Assembly (NCBI GenBank): GCA_945897565.1
Contig: CAMDFN010000009.1
Span: 21,484 to 85,483 of the forward strand
Length of the DNA: 64,000 nt
DNA from: Chryseobacterium gleum
Lineage (GTDB): Bacteria; Bacteroidota; Bacteroidia; Flavobacteriales_D; Crocinitomicaceae
Direction of reading: 5' to 3'
The notes under the pieces were generated by a model that was not told where the DNA came from, made no database searches, and saw only the letters and a program-made list of their open reading frames with translations. This document shows, in pieces, positions 18,476-27,639 of the stretch. How positions within the stretch are numbered: position 1 is the stretch's first letter; the number at the start of each line of letters is the position of its first letter. A program made the translations under genes and the position numbers.

Positions 18476-19996
18476 TTACTCGAAAGACACCTTATTCAAA
18501 AAGAGTACAGTACGCTTGCGTTTGACGTCGTCATCGACTTTATTTTTGATGGACTGTACGCCGTAAGACAAGAAGTATTTGTCGTACCAGAAGTAGATGT
18601 TGCTGTAGGTTCCCTTCACTTTATCGTTTTCGTTGGTGGTGTTGATCGGGTTAGAGGTTTTTTCACTAAGGATTTCGCCAGAAAAAGAAAACGACTTAGA
18701 GTAGATATTGCGGCCATCGGCATATACCAATTGAATGCTATTTTGCTCTTTTGCTGCAATGCGAATAAAGGACTTCGCCACCATAGGTTTGTACCACAAG
18801 TACATTTTGAAAACTTGGCTCCAGATGAGTTCTCCTTGTGCATTGAATTTGGCAATCATGGCGTGGGTATATTGGTAACCATCAAAAACTTGAACAGTTG
18901 TGGTAGTTGCTTTGCCGTTGACGTAGGTTGTGCGGGTTTCAGTTCTGTACGTTGGGTAATAGGCCTCGGTGATGAGTAAAAAATCGTTGTCAACAGCAAT
19001 GAGGTCGTGCATGACAAGGAGTTGATTTGCTTGAAGTTCTTTGCCTCTTTTAGCTTTGCGCTCTTTTTTGCTTTCGATGCGTTGTTGGCTTCTTTCCGGA
19101 AGAAAATCAAGGTAGTTAGGGATGTCTAAAAAATTGTAGGTATTGATGTTAGCGATGTTTCCGTCAGTGGAACTGGCAAAATAAATACCGTTGTTTGGGC
19201 CAAGTACTGTACTTCCGTAGGTACCGGCAATGGCAATTTCATTGGCGCCAACCGCACCCACTGTAATGGATTTAATAATTTTTTCGCCGCCTTCATCGAT
19301 CATTTGCGGTGCCGACATTTTACCGTCCAGATCTATGGATAATAAATAGGCAAACGAAACCATTCTGGATTTAATCACCCTAATTGAAAGATAAAATTTA
19401 TTGGCGTCTTCTAAATACTGCAGATTGATGGGTGCAGTACGGCGTTGTTTGAACCCCTCTACAAGAATTGGTGTTGCTGTAGCGGTTTGGGTTTCTAAAT
19501 CAAAATAAAGAAATGCCGCACCATTTTTGCCCTGTCCGATTGCGGCAGCTTTGTTTCCTACTACATAAAAAGAATGGATATTGTAAAAACTGGTTTTGCC
19601 ATCGAGCTCGATGTCTAAGCGTTTTGTTGTTTTGTTTTTGACATCGAATTGATAGATGTAAATTGGCAAATTGCGTTTATACGCCACATGATAAATGCTT
19701 TCTTCTCCTTCGAAAGTGGCAACAATTGGGTGCGTTGGCTCGAAGTCAATAGGATCTGTTTCGTATAATTCAAGATCGGAATTGTAGACATCGTGATGTA
19801 AGTAATAGTTACTTCTTAAGCCACCATCTTTGCTCAGGCTTCTTACCACAACGCCGTATTGGCCCATTGTATATACTTGTTCATCATAACGGCCGTCTTT
19901 GAGGTCAATTTCGACGCGTTTTTCGGTGGTTTTGAGTTGTTGCCCGAAAATAAAAGTAGTTGCTAAGACAAAAGAGAGTACAAATATTGCTTTCAT
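18476..19996 (-). CDS. Secreted protein of unknown function
   Basis: 506 aa ORF with signal peptide MKAIFVLSFVLATTFIFGQ. Confidence 0.8.
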   Translation of the reverse strand: MKAIFVLSFVLATTFIFGQQLKTTEKRVEIDLKDGRYDEQVYTMGQYGVVVRSLSKDGGLRSNYYLHHDVYNSDLELYETDPIDFEPTHPIVATFEGEESIYHVAYKRNLPIYIYQFDVKNKTTKRLDIELDGKTSFYNIHSFYVVGNKAAAIGQGKNGAAFLYFDLETQTATATPILVEGFKQRRTAPINLQYLEDANKFYLSIRVIKSRMVSFAYLLSIDLDGKMSAPQMIDEGGEKIIKSITVGAVGANEIAIAGTYGSTVLGPNNGIYFASSTDGNIANINTYNFLDIPNYLDFLPERSQQRIESKKERKAKRGKELQANQLLVMHDLIAVDNDFLLITEAYYPTYRTETRTTYVNGKATTTTVQVFDGYQYTHAMIAKFNAQGELIWSQVFKMYLWYKPMVAKSFIRIAAKEQNSIQLVYADGRNIYSKSFSFSGEILSEKTSNPINTTNENDKVKGTYSNIYFWYDKYFLSYGVQSIKNKVDDDVKRKRTVLFLNKVSFE

Positions 19997-20107
19997 AAAG
20001 AGATATTGCGCATAAATAATAGTAAAGCTAAATTACATAAAGTCTAGGTAGATACAGTATGGTATATATTCTACATTTCGTCTAAACTTTTCTTTCGGGT
20101 CTTTTGT

Positions 20108-20115
20108 TACTTTTG
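20108..20115 (+). promoter_or_regulatory. Bacteroidetes-type -7 element (TACTTTTG) 3 nt from the dxr ATG
   Basis: TACTTTTGtctATG. Confidence 0.4.
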
Positions 20116-20118
20116 TCT

Positions 20119-21279
20119 ATGCAAGAAAAGAGAGGCATTGCCATTTTAGGATCCACGGGGTCAATAGGAACGCAAGCATTAGAGGTGTTGGCGGCATATC
20201 CTGAATATTTTGACTTACAGGTCCTGACGGCTGGCAAAAATGCTGAGCTTCTTATTGAGCAAGCGCTCAAATTTCAGCCAAATTCGGTGGTCATTACCGA
20301 TGAAAGTCAGTATCAAAAGGTGAAAGATGCCCTTTGGTCTGCCGACATTCATGTGTATGCGGGTCAGGAAGCTTTGTGCCAGGTTGTAGAATCTGCTGAG
20401 GTTGATACCGTACTTACTGCTTTAGTGGGTTATGCAGGTCTCAAACCGACCATTCATGCTATTGAAGCCGGCAAAACAATTGCTTTGGCAAATAAAGAAA
20501 CACTTGTGGTGGCTGGTGAACTCATTACCAAATTAGCGCGTCAAAAAGGGGTCAGTATCTACCCTGTAGATTCTGAGCATTCTGCTATTTTTCAGTGCTT
20601 AGTGGGCGAGTTCCACAATCCAATTGAAAAAATCTACCTGACCGCATCTGGCGGGCCTTTCCGAGGGTTTTCACTCGACCAACTTCAAAAAGTGACACTT
20701 GAGCAAGCCCTCAAGCATCCGAACTGGAGCATGGGCGCCAAAATTACCATAGATTCTGCCAGCCTCATGAACAAAGGTTTGGAGGTCATAGAAGCGAAAT
20801 GGCTTTTTGGTTTGCAACCCGAGCAAATTGATGTCATTGTGCATCCGCAGTCTATCGTACACAGCTTGGTACAGTTTGAAGACGGCAGCATGAAAGCTCA
20901 AATGGGTTTGCCTGATATGAAACTTCCGATTCAGTATGCACTGACCTACCCAGCGCGTTTCAAAACCGATTTCCCGAGATTCAATTTCATGGATTATCCG
21001 CAACTCACTTTTGAGCAGCCAGACCGCGAGGTATTTAAAAATTTAGATTTGGCCTATAAAGCCATGGCAGCGCAAGGAACAGCTGCTTGTGCGCTCAATG
21101 CGGCCAATGAAGAGGCCGTAGCAGCTTACTTAGACCGCAAGATTTCCTTTTTAGAAATTGGCCAGCTCAACGAGTTTTGTATGCAAAATGTGGCCAATAT
21201 CTTGAACCCGCACTACGAAGACTATGTTGCTACAGACGCAAAAGCAAGGGCTTTTGTTCAAGAACAATTCGGCAAATAA
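20119..21279 (+). CDS. dxr: 1-deoxy-D-xylulose 5-phosphate reductoisomerase
   Basis: GIAILGSTGSIGTQALEVL, ALANKETLVVAGELI, PVDSEHSAIFQCL, LTASGGPFRG; ATG at 20119 preferred over the ORF-track start at 20104. Confidence 0.97.
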   Translation: MQEKRGIAILGSTGSIGTQALEVLAAYPEYFDLQVLTAGKNAELLIEQALKFQPNSVVITDESQYQKVKDALWSADIHVYAGQEALCQVVESAEVDTVLTALVGYAGLKPTIHAIEAGKTIALANKETLVVAGELITKLARQKGVSIYPVDSEHSAIFQCLVGEFHNPIEKIYLTASGGPFRGFSLDQLQKVTLEQALKHPNWSMGAKITIDSASLMNKGLEVIEAKWLFGLQPEQIDVIVHPQSIVHSLVQFEDGSMKAQMGLPDMKLPIQYALTYPARFKTDFPRFNFMDYPQLTFEQPDREVFKNLDLAYKAMAAQGTAACALNAANEEAVAAYLDRKISFLEIGQLNEFCMQNVANILNPHYEDYVATDAKARAFVQEQFGK

Positions 21280-21285
21280 ATACGC

Positions 21286-24200
21286 TTAAAAATTGGCGCG
21301 CAACTCCATGCCGCCTGTATGCACAGCCGCCTGACCTTGCATGAGCCGCCCACCATAATTGAGGCTCAATTGCAAATTTTTGCCAATAATTTTCTGAAAA
21401 CTGAGGTTCCAGGTCCAGTTGGTACCCGGCCGCAATCCTTCGAGCATTTCATAACCTACAGCAGAAAGCGCAGTGCCGTTGAAATCAAAATAGACGTACT
21501 TAAGCGAGCCATTGAGGCTGCCTTTTTCACTTTGATTGAATTTCCAAGTGGCCTCCAATGATTTGGACAAGGCGGTCTGACCACCTAATTGCAAATCATT
21601 TATCTTACTGCCAACACTGCCAATCAGGCTCAGCCTTACTTTAGATCCTTCTTGATAAATGAGTTGCGGTTTCAATTCTCGAAAATTGATTAGAAAATTG
21701 CGCCCGCTGGTGTAGTCTGCCAGTGCTGCATTTTGTCCTTGCAAAAGGGTAGTTTCTACAGCCAATTTGGTGTTGATGTTCAGGCGCAAATTGAGTTGGT
21801 TTTTGGTTTGGCTGCGCGCGTCGTAACCGCTGGCCAGAAGCATTTTGTTTTCTTGTTGCAACCAGCTGTATTCGGCACTAAAAACCTTGGCGTTTCGATT
21901 GAAAAACAAAGAATTAGAGAACTGTGCGTTGGCAGACTGCAGGGCCAATTCATTGATGTCTGAGGCCAACGGATTGAGCCATTGTAAAGTAGTGCCGTCT
22001 TGTAATTTGCGCTGTACGCGAATGCGCGTTTGATTGGAGAATTTAGCTAAAATCCCCAACAGCCCTTCGCGCTTGCGCCAAAGTAATTCTGGCCTCCACA
22101 GCACACTCTGATTCCATTCATTGGAAAATACAGCAGCATAACTTGCACTTGGTACAAATACACGGATATAATTGGCTTGATCCGCATAGATAGCTTGTTC
22201 AAATTCATTGAGGTCCTTGATGCCATCGGCGTTGTAGTCTATCCATGCATAAATTCCTTGTCCGTCACTGACCCGGATATACTGAAAACGGCGTTTTTGC
22301 TCCAGACCAGACCCAATTTCATAAAAAGTTGTGAGGGTCAGGGCATTTTTAAAGAAGCGTGCATTGTAATCAAAACGAGCTACCAAACTCTTTTCGGCTG
22401 TTTGGTCAATGAGTGCAGAATCGAGAATAGCCAATTGCCTTGCGCCTAAAAGAACCTGCAAGTTTTGGTTCGAACTCGGCTCCCATTTGAGTTCTAAACC
22501 TGTTGTTTTGGCTTTGGCTGCGAGCCGCAATAAGCTATCTGCGCGCCAATCATAGCGTTCGCGATAGAATAGTTTAAGGTCGAGTTTGCGGGTAGTTTGC
22601 AACTGAATAAAGGCTTGTGCATCGTAAAATTGATAGGAGTTGGGCTGCAGACTGCCATTGAACTGATTCCATTCGTGGTCATCTATATAACCAATTTTAA
22701 AGTGGCCGAGTTGCTTGTCTAGCTTGAGGCGGTGACGCACAAAATAATTTTGCGCAATTGTGGTTTGGGCGCGCAATGCAGAGGCGTCCCATTTTGCCGA
22801 CCATCCTTTTTGCTTCCAATTCCCGTCGCTAAAAAGGCGCTGTCCTGAGAACAAACTATCGATGTCTAAATGCTGCGCTACGATGTTCATTTGTCCAAAT
22901 TGGCTGTGCGCAATCCGCTGTTTTAACTCCAGTTGACGCTGTGTGCCTGCATAATTTTGGTTGCGGATGTTCCAGTCACGGTCAAACTCTACGGCTCTAA
23001 ATTGTTCTATTGGTTCAAAGTGCGCATTCAAATAAAGATATTCTAGTGAAGTTTCCAGGACGCGTTTGCTGCTGTCTTGGGTGCTTGCTTTATGAAAACG
23101 AAGTCCGCCTTTGGACGCCAACCCAAGGTTGTTTTGATCATCCAATGAGGAATATAAATTGAGGTCGTTTTCGCTGATGGCATTTTCTGAAAATAAAGAC
23201 CAGTTTGGATGCAAATCATAAGAGATGCCGGCGCTCGCCATTTGTTTGCGTTTAGGAGTCTGCACGCGTCTGATGGGTGCAAAATTACCTTGTGAGCTGC
23301 CATTTATAGGTGCAAGCCATTTGTAATAATTCCCCGCTGCACTGACGCCAGCCAAAATGTAGTCGCCCTGACCTGTTCCAACTTCGGTAAATATGCTGCG
23401 GTAATGTGCCAATTGAACATCTACGCTAAAGACGAGCACATCTTGAAAACCGAGTGTGTCAATGAGCCGGTACATATTGGTGTTTTCGAGATAAGCGCTT
23501 GAATCAAAGCCCTGCACATTAGCGGCCGTGAGGTTGTCGCCAATTTGACTGAGCTGCTGGAGTTGTTCGGTAGTGAGTATTTGCTGCAGCGCTTGGTTTT
23601 TAAGGTCTTGTTCTTGATAGACAGCCATCCAAGTTTTGAGCTGCTTGGTTTGGTAACGCGTAGTGTGTTGGAGTAAACTCCGGGCAAAATTTTGATCGGC
23701 ATATTGAAACTCTGCTACAATTCTGCTGTCTTTGGTAATGAGGTGCCTAGACGTGAAGGTGAGTTCTGCACTGGCGTAGTCTATGATGTAATCGAATTCT
23801 TGGCCCCGTTGCAGTAATTGCCCGTCGATGTAAATACGCTCGGTGCCGGCCAGTATCAAAATATAAGGTTCATTGCTGCCGCCAACAAGCCTATACGGCC
23901 CCTGCACGGCTTCGAGCCCTTGTATAATTTGTCTTTGAAACTTGCCCTTTGACAAACCTAAACTACTTTGCGTGTAGAGTTTAGCGCCATTTGTGAGCTG
24001 CCAATTGTACTGCCCTGTGATGCCTTGGGCACGTTTGCGGTAAGTCAAGAATTGTCCGTCGGGTTTGTCTAACCAGAAATCGCCGGCCGTTACTTTGAGC
24101 TGTTCGTTGTGTACTTGGATAAATACTTGATCGAACTCCCTGAGCTGATTGGTTGTGCCCGAAGCTTGAAAGGGGATATTGGCGTCTGATAGCGAGGCGG

Positions 24201-24741
24201 TGAGCATCAGACCCGGCGAAATTTGTCCGTTGAGTTGTAAGTTGAGCGCAGAATTAAGCCCAAGACTTTGGTTATTGCCAAAACCAATACCTCTGGCCAA
24301 ACTACCGCTTTTATGAATGGCATTACCGCCAAAGAGATCTTGGGCCCCGCGGGAGGTAATCTGAAATTTTTCGCGCTCTTTTTCGAGTAGGTTTTGCGGC
24401 GATATTGGCGTTATTTGGTAATGCAGAACAGTTTGGTTTTGCTCAAATGGAAAAACCAAAAAGCGCAAGTAAATAGTATCTTTTGGCTTTTTTTTCCATT
24501 GAAACGTATTGTTTCTTGGATCAAAAGAATAAGCGTTTTCTGAAATAGAAATGGTATCAGAACCATCGTTAAAGCGCGAAAAGTGAAATGACGGGGTATA
24601 AATAACGTTGCTATCTAGCACTTGCGCTAGGGTATCGGGCGTCAATGCGATGCTACGGAGATTTTGCTGCGCGAAACTACTCAGCCCGAAAAGAGTGAAT
24701 AGCGTAAATAAAACCAGGCGCAAAGTAGAGGAGCGGTTCAT
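21286..24741 (-). CDS. Large predicted outer-membrane beta-barrel protein of unknown function
   Basis: Signal peptide MNRSSTLRLVLFTLFTLFGLSSFAQ at ATG 24741; long alternating beta-rich sequence; SARGIGFGNNQSLGLNSALNLQLNGQISPGLMLTASLSDANIPF. Confidence 0.75.
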   Translation of the reverse strand: MNRSSTLRLVLFTLFTLFGLSSFAQQNLRSIALTPDTLAQVLDSNVIYTPSFHFSRFNDGSDTISISENAYSFDPRNNTFQWKKKPKDTIYLRFLVFPFEQNQTVLHYQITPISPQNLLEKEREKFQITSRGAQDLFGGNAIHKSGSLARGIGFGNNQSLGLNSALNLQLNGQISPGLMLTASLSDANIPFQASGTTNQLREFDQVFIQVHNEQLKVTAGDFWLDKPDGQFLTYRKRAQGITGQYNWQLTNGAKLYTQSSLGLSKGKFQRQIIQGLEAVQGPYRLVGGSNEPYILILAGTERIYIDGQLLQRGQEFDYIIDYASAELTFTSRHLITKDSRIVAEFQYADQNFARSLLQHTTRYQTKQLKTWMAVYQEQDLKNQALQQILTTEQLQQLSQIGDNLTAANVQGFDSSAYLENTNMYRLIDTLGFQDVLVFSVDVQLAHYRSIFTEVGTGQGDYILAGVSAAGNYYKWLAPINGSSQGNFAPIRRVQTPKRKQMASAGISYDLHPNWSLFSENAISENDLNLYSSLDDQNNLGLASKGGLRFHKASTQDSSKRVLETSLEYLYLNAHFEPIEQFRAVEFDRDWNIRNQNYAGTQRQLELKQRIAHSQFGQMNIVAQHLDIDSLFSGQRLFSDGNWKQKGWSAKWDASALRAQTTIAQNYFVRHRLKLDKQLGHFKIGYIDDHEWNQFNGSLQPNSYQFYDAQAFIQLQTTRKLDLKLFYRERYDWRADSLLRLAAKAKTTGLELKWEPSSNQNLQVLLGARQLAILDSALIDQTAEKSLVARFDYNARFFKNALTLTTFYEIGSGLEQKRRFQYIRVSDGQGIYAWIDYNADGIKDLNEFEQAIYADQANYIRVFVPSASYAAVFSNEWNQSVLWRPELLWRKREGLLGILAKFSNQTRIRVQRKLQDGTTLQWLNPLASDINELALQSANAQFSNSLFFNRNAKVFSAEYSWLQQENKMLLASGYDARSQTKNQLNLRLNINTKLAVETTLLQGQNAALADYTSGRNFLINFRELKPQLIYQEGSKVRLSLIGSVGSKINDLQLGGQTALSKSLEATWKFNQSEKGSLNGSLKYVYFDFNGTALSAVGYEMLEGLRPGTNWTWNLSFQKIIGKNLQLSLNYGGRLMQGQAAVHTGGMELRANF

Positions 24742-24785
24742 GGGCAGAGACTGCTTATTAACGTCGAAATTGCCCAGACATTGCC

Positions 24786-26054
24786 TTACTCGATGACCGA
24801 AAAACCAGTGTAGGCTTGTAAGGCCTTTGGAATTTGGATACCGTTTTCGGTTTGATGGTTTTCGAGTAAAGAAGCAAGAATACGAGGTAAGGCCAAGGCA
24901 GAGCCGTTGAGGGTATGGCAAAGCGTGGTTTTTTTGTCGTCTTTGAAGCGCAACTTCAAGCGATTCGACTGGAAGGTATCAAATCTAGATACCGAGCTCA
25001 CTTCTAGCCATTTTTCTTGTCCTGCAGAGTAGACTTCAAAATCGTAGGTCATGGCTGAGGCAAAGCCCATGTCGCCACCGCACAAACGCAAGATGCGGTA
25101 TGGCAGCTCTAGTTTGTCTAATAAGTTCTTGACGTGGTCTATCATTTCGTCGAGTGCTTTGGCGCTGTTGTCTGGGTGTTCTACCCTGACAATTTCTACT
25201 TTGTCAAATTGGTGGAGGCGATTGAGGCCGCGCACGTCTTTGCCATATGAACCCGCTTCTCGTCTAAAACAAGGCGTGTAACCACACATCTTGATGGAGA
25301 AATTGGCATCGGGTAAAATGACATCGCGGTAGATGTTGGTCAGCGGAACTTCTGCTGTAGGAATGAGGTAGAAGTCGTCTTCTTGGACGTAATACATTTG
25401 ACCTTCTTTATCGGGAAGCTGGCCTGTGCCGTAGCCGCTGGCCTCATTGACCATGTGCGGAGAGATGAATTCTTCATAACCGGCTTCAATTGCTTCATCT
25501 AGGAAAAATTGGATGAGGGCGCGCTGCAGTCTTGCGCCTTTACCGCGGTAAAAAGGAAAACCTGCACCAGTAACTTTCACGCCAAGTTCAAAATCGATGA
25601 GCTTGAATTTTTTGGCGAGATCCCAGTGAGGTTGAGCTGCAAAATTGAATTGAGGAATACTGCCCGCTTCAAAAACGTTTTGGTTGTCTTCGGCATCTCG
25701 CCCCTTAACCACTGCTTCGTTCGGAACGTTGGGCAAGGTATAAAGGTGCTTTTGGAGGATTTCTTCGAGGGTGCTGACTTGTTCTTTAAGAACAACTTCT
25801 TGGGCCTTAAGTGCACTTGTTTTTTCTTTGAGAGCAGTTGCTTCTGCTTGCTGACCAGACTTAAAGAGCTCGCCAATAGAGCGCGCAAGTTGATTCATTT
25901 CGGCAGCAACTTGATCGAGTTGTGTTTTGGCCATTCTCCAGTTTTGGTCTGTTTCGAGGATGGCATCAATTGTTGGGCTTGCATCTATATTTCTTTTGGC
26001 CAAGGCTGCAAGGATGGCTTCTTTTTCTTGACGGATGCGTTGTATTTCTAACAT
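24786..26054 (-). CDS. serS: Seryl-tRNA synthetase
   Basis: Start MLEIQRIRQEKEAI at 26054; TAEVPLTNIYRD, CFRREAGSYGKDVRGLNRLHQFDKVE, GSALALPRILASLLENHQ. Confidence 0.97.
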   Translation of the reverse strand: MLEIQRIRQEKEAILAALAKRNIDASPTIDAILETDQNWRMAKTQLDQVAAEMNQLARSIGELFKSGQQAEATALKEKTSALKAQEVVLKEQVSTLEEILQKHLYTLPNVPNEAVVKGRDAEDNQNVFEAGSIPQFNFAAQPHWDLAKKFKLIDFELGVKVTGAGFPFYRGKGARLQRALIQFFLDEAIEAGYEEFISPHMVNEASGYGTGQLPDKEGQMYYVQEDDFYLIPTAEVPLTNIYRDVILPDANFSIKMCGYTPCFRREAGSYGKDVRGLNRLHQFDKVEIVRVEHPDNSAKALDEMIDHVKNLLDKLELPYRILRLCGGDMGFASAMTYDFEVYSAGQEKWLEVSSVSRFDTFQSNRLKLRFKDDKKTTLCHTLNGSALALPRILASLLENHQTENGIQIPKALQAYTGFSVIE

Positions 26055-26168
26055 AACTACTCGATTGTAGCACAAAAGTAAGCAAATACCCTTAAAATGA
26101 CTGATGTTGTCCATACTAAGCTGTTGATTATTCCTTTCATTCGCTCGCTTTTGAGTGTAGAATTGCGC

Positions 26169-26176
26169 TAATTTTG
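26169..26176 (+). promoter_or_regulatory. Bacteroidetes-type -7 element (TAATTTTG) 4 nt from the dut ATG
   Basis: TAATTTTGgaagATG. Confidence 0.45.
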
Positions 26177-26180
26177 GAAG

Positions 26181-26624
26181 ATGAGTTTGCACGAAGTAAA
26201 AATTGTCAGCAAGAGCCACCACGAAGTCCCGGCCTATCAAACGGCAGGCGCGTCCGGTATGGATGTGCGCGCAATGCTAGAAGCCCCAATTACGTTGGCT
26301 CCAATGCAACGCGCTTTGATACCTACGGGTCTTTTTCTAGAAATGGACCATAGCCTGGAATGCCAAGTTCGGCCACGAAGTGGTTTGGCACTCAAAAAAG
26401 GGCTCACGGTCTTGAATACACCAGGCACCATAGACGCAGACTACCGCGGCGAAATTGGCGTTATTCTCGTCAACTTGTCGGCCGAAACCGTCACCCTAAC
26501 CGATGGCGAACGCATCGCTCAACTCGTTTTTTGTAAAGTAGAAAAGGTAAACCTGGTTCAAGTTCAAGAACTGAGCTCCTCGGAGCGCGGCGAAGGCGGA
26601 TTCGGCAGCACCGGCACCAAATAA
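26181..26624 (+). CDS. dut: dUTP diphosphatase
   Basis: [64 protein letters not shown]. Confidence 0.98.
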   Translation: MSLHEVKIVSKSHHEVPAYQTAGASGMDVRAMLEAPITLAPMQRALIPTGLFLEMDHSLECQVRPRSGLALKKGLTVLNTPGTIDADYRGEIGVILVNLSAETVTLTDGERIAQLVFCKVEKVNLVQVQELSSSERGEGGFGSTGTK

Positions 26625-26631
26625 GAAGACC

Positions 26632-27639
26632 ATGAAAGTAATTGTCCCGATGGCGGGTCGCGGTAGCCGCCTCCGTCCGCATACCCTCACGATTCCCAAA
26701 CCACTTGTTCCGGTTGGCGGCAAGCCAATTGTGCACCGCTTGGTGGCCGATATTGCACGTGTATGTTCAGAACCCATTGAAGAAATCGCTTTTGTAGTTG
26801 GTGAATTTGGCGAAGCCGTTGAAAAAGAATTATTGGCAGTAGCCGAAAGCTTGGGTGCCAAAGGCAGTATCCACTATCAATTACAAGCACTTGGAACTGC
26901 GCATGCTGTATTGTGCGCCGCCGAAGCGCTTGATGGCCCGGTGGTGGTTGCTTTTGCCGACACACTTTTTAAGGCTGATTTTAAAATCTCTCACGAAGAC
27001 GAAGGCATCTTGTGGGTCAAACAAATTGAGGACCCTAGTGCATTTGGTGTTGTCAAGTTGAATGCAAATGGCGCAATCATCGATTTTGTCGAGAAGCCAC
27101 AAACGTTTGTTTCGGATCTAGCCATGATCGGGATTTACTATTTCAAAGATGGCGCGCGCCTCAAGCAAGAACTCCAGTATTTGATAGACCACAACGTGAT
27201 AAAAAGCGGAGAATACCAATTGCCAGACGCACTGCGTCGCCTCACAGAGGCAGGTGTAGCGTTTAAACCCGGCACTGTAGACGAATGGCTTGATTGCGGC
27301 AATAAAGAAGTCACCGTTGAAACCAACCAACGCGTGCTCGAACACGACGCCGAAGCGGGCCGTCTGCAAAATTTATCTGCTAATTTTACGGATAGCGTCA
27401 TTATTCAACCTTGTTATATCGGCCCAAATGTGCGCATCGAAAGATCTGTTGTAGGGCCGCATGTTTCTTTGGGGGAGGGCACAGTAGTTACCGATGTGCA
27501 TATCAAAAATTGCATCGTTGGCAACCAAACAATTTTGTCAAAAGTCAATCTCAGTGGCGCTATGATCGGGTCTCATGCACAATATAACGGCCGCGCAAAA
27601 GACCTCAGCCTCGGCGATTTCAGCACTGTCAATGAATAA
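26632..27639 (+). CDS. Sugar-phosphate nucleotidyltransferase
   Basis: MKVIVPMAGRGSRLRPHTLTIPKPLVPVGGKPIVHRLV plus left-handed beta-helix C-terminus. Confidence 0.92.
   Translation: MKVIVPMAGRGSRLRPHTLTIPKPLVPVGGKPIVHRLVADIARVCSEPIEEIAFVVGEFGEAVEKELLAVAESLGAKGSIHYQLQALGTAHAVLCAAEALDGPVVVAFADTLFKADFKISHEDEGILWVKQIEDPSAFGVVKLNANGAIIDFVEKPQTFVSDLAMIGIYYFKDGARLKQELQYLIDHNVIKSGEYQLPDALRRLTEAGVAFKPGTVDEWLDCGNKEVTVETNQRVLEHDAEAGRLQNLSANFTDSVIIQPCYIGPNVRIERSVVGPHVSLGEGTVVTDVHIKNCIVGNQTILSKVNLSGAMIGSHAQYNGRAKDLSLGDFSTVNE

Noticed and set aside
21286-24921. ORF-track N-terminal extension of the 1211-aa protein (and similar extensions for serS, pepA and the TonB receptor)
   Set aside because: A clear signal peptide or conserved start lies downstream (24741, 26054, 53221, 57563), so the upstream portion is unlikely to be translated.
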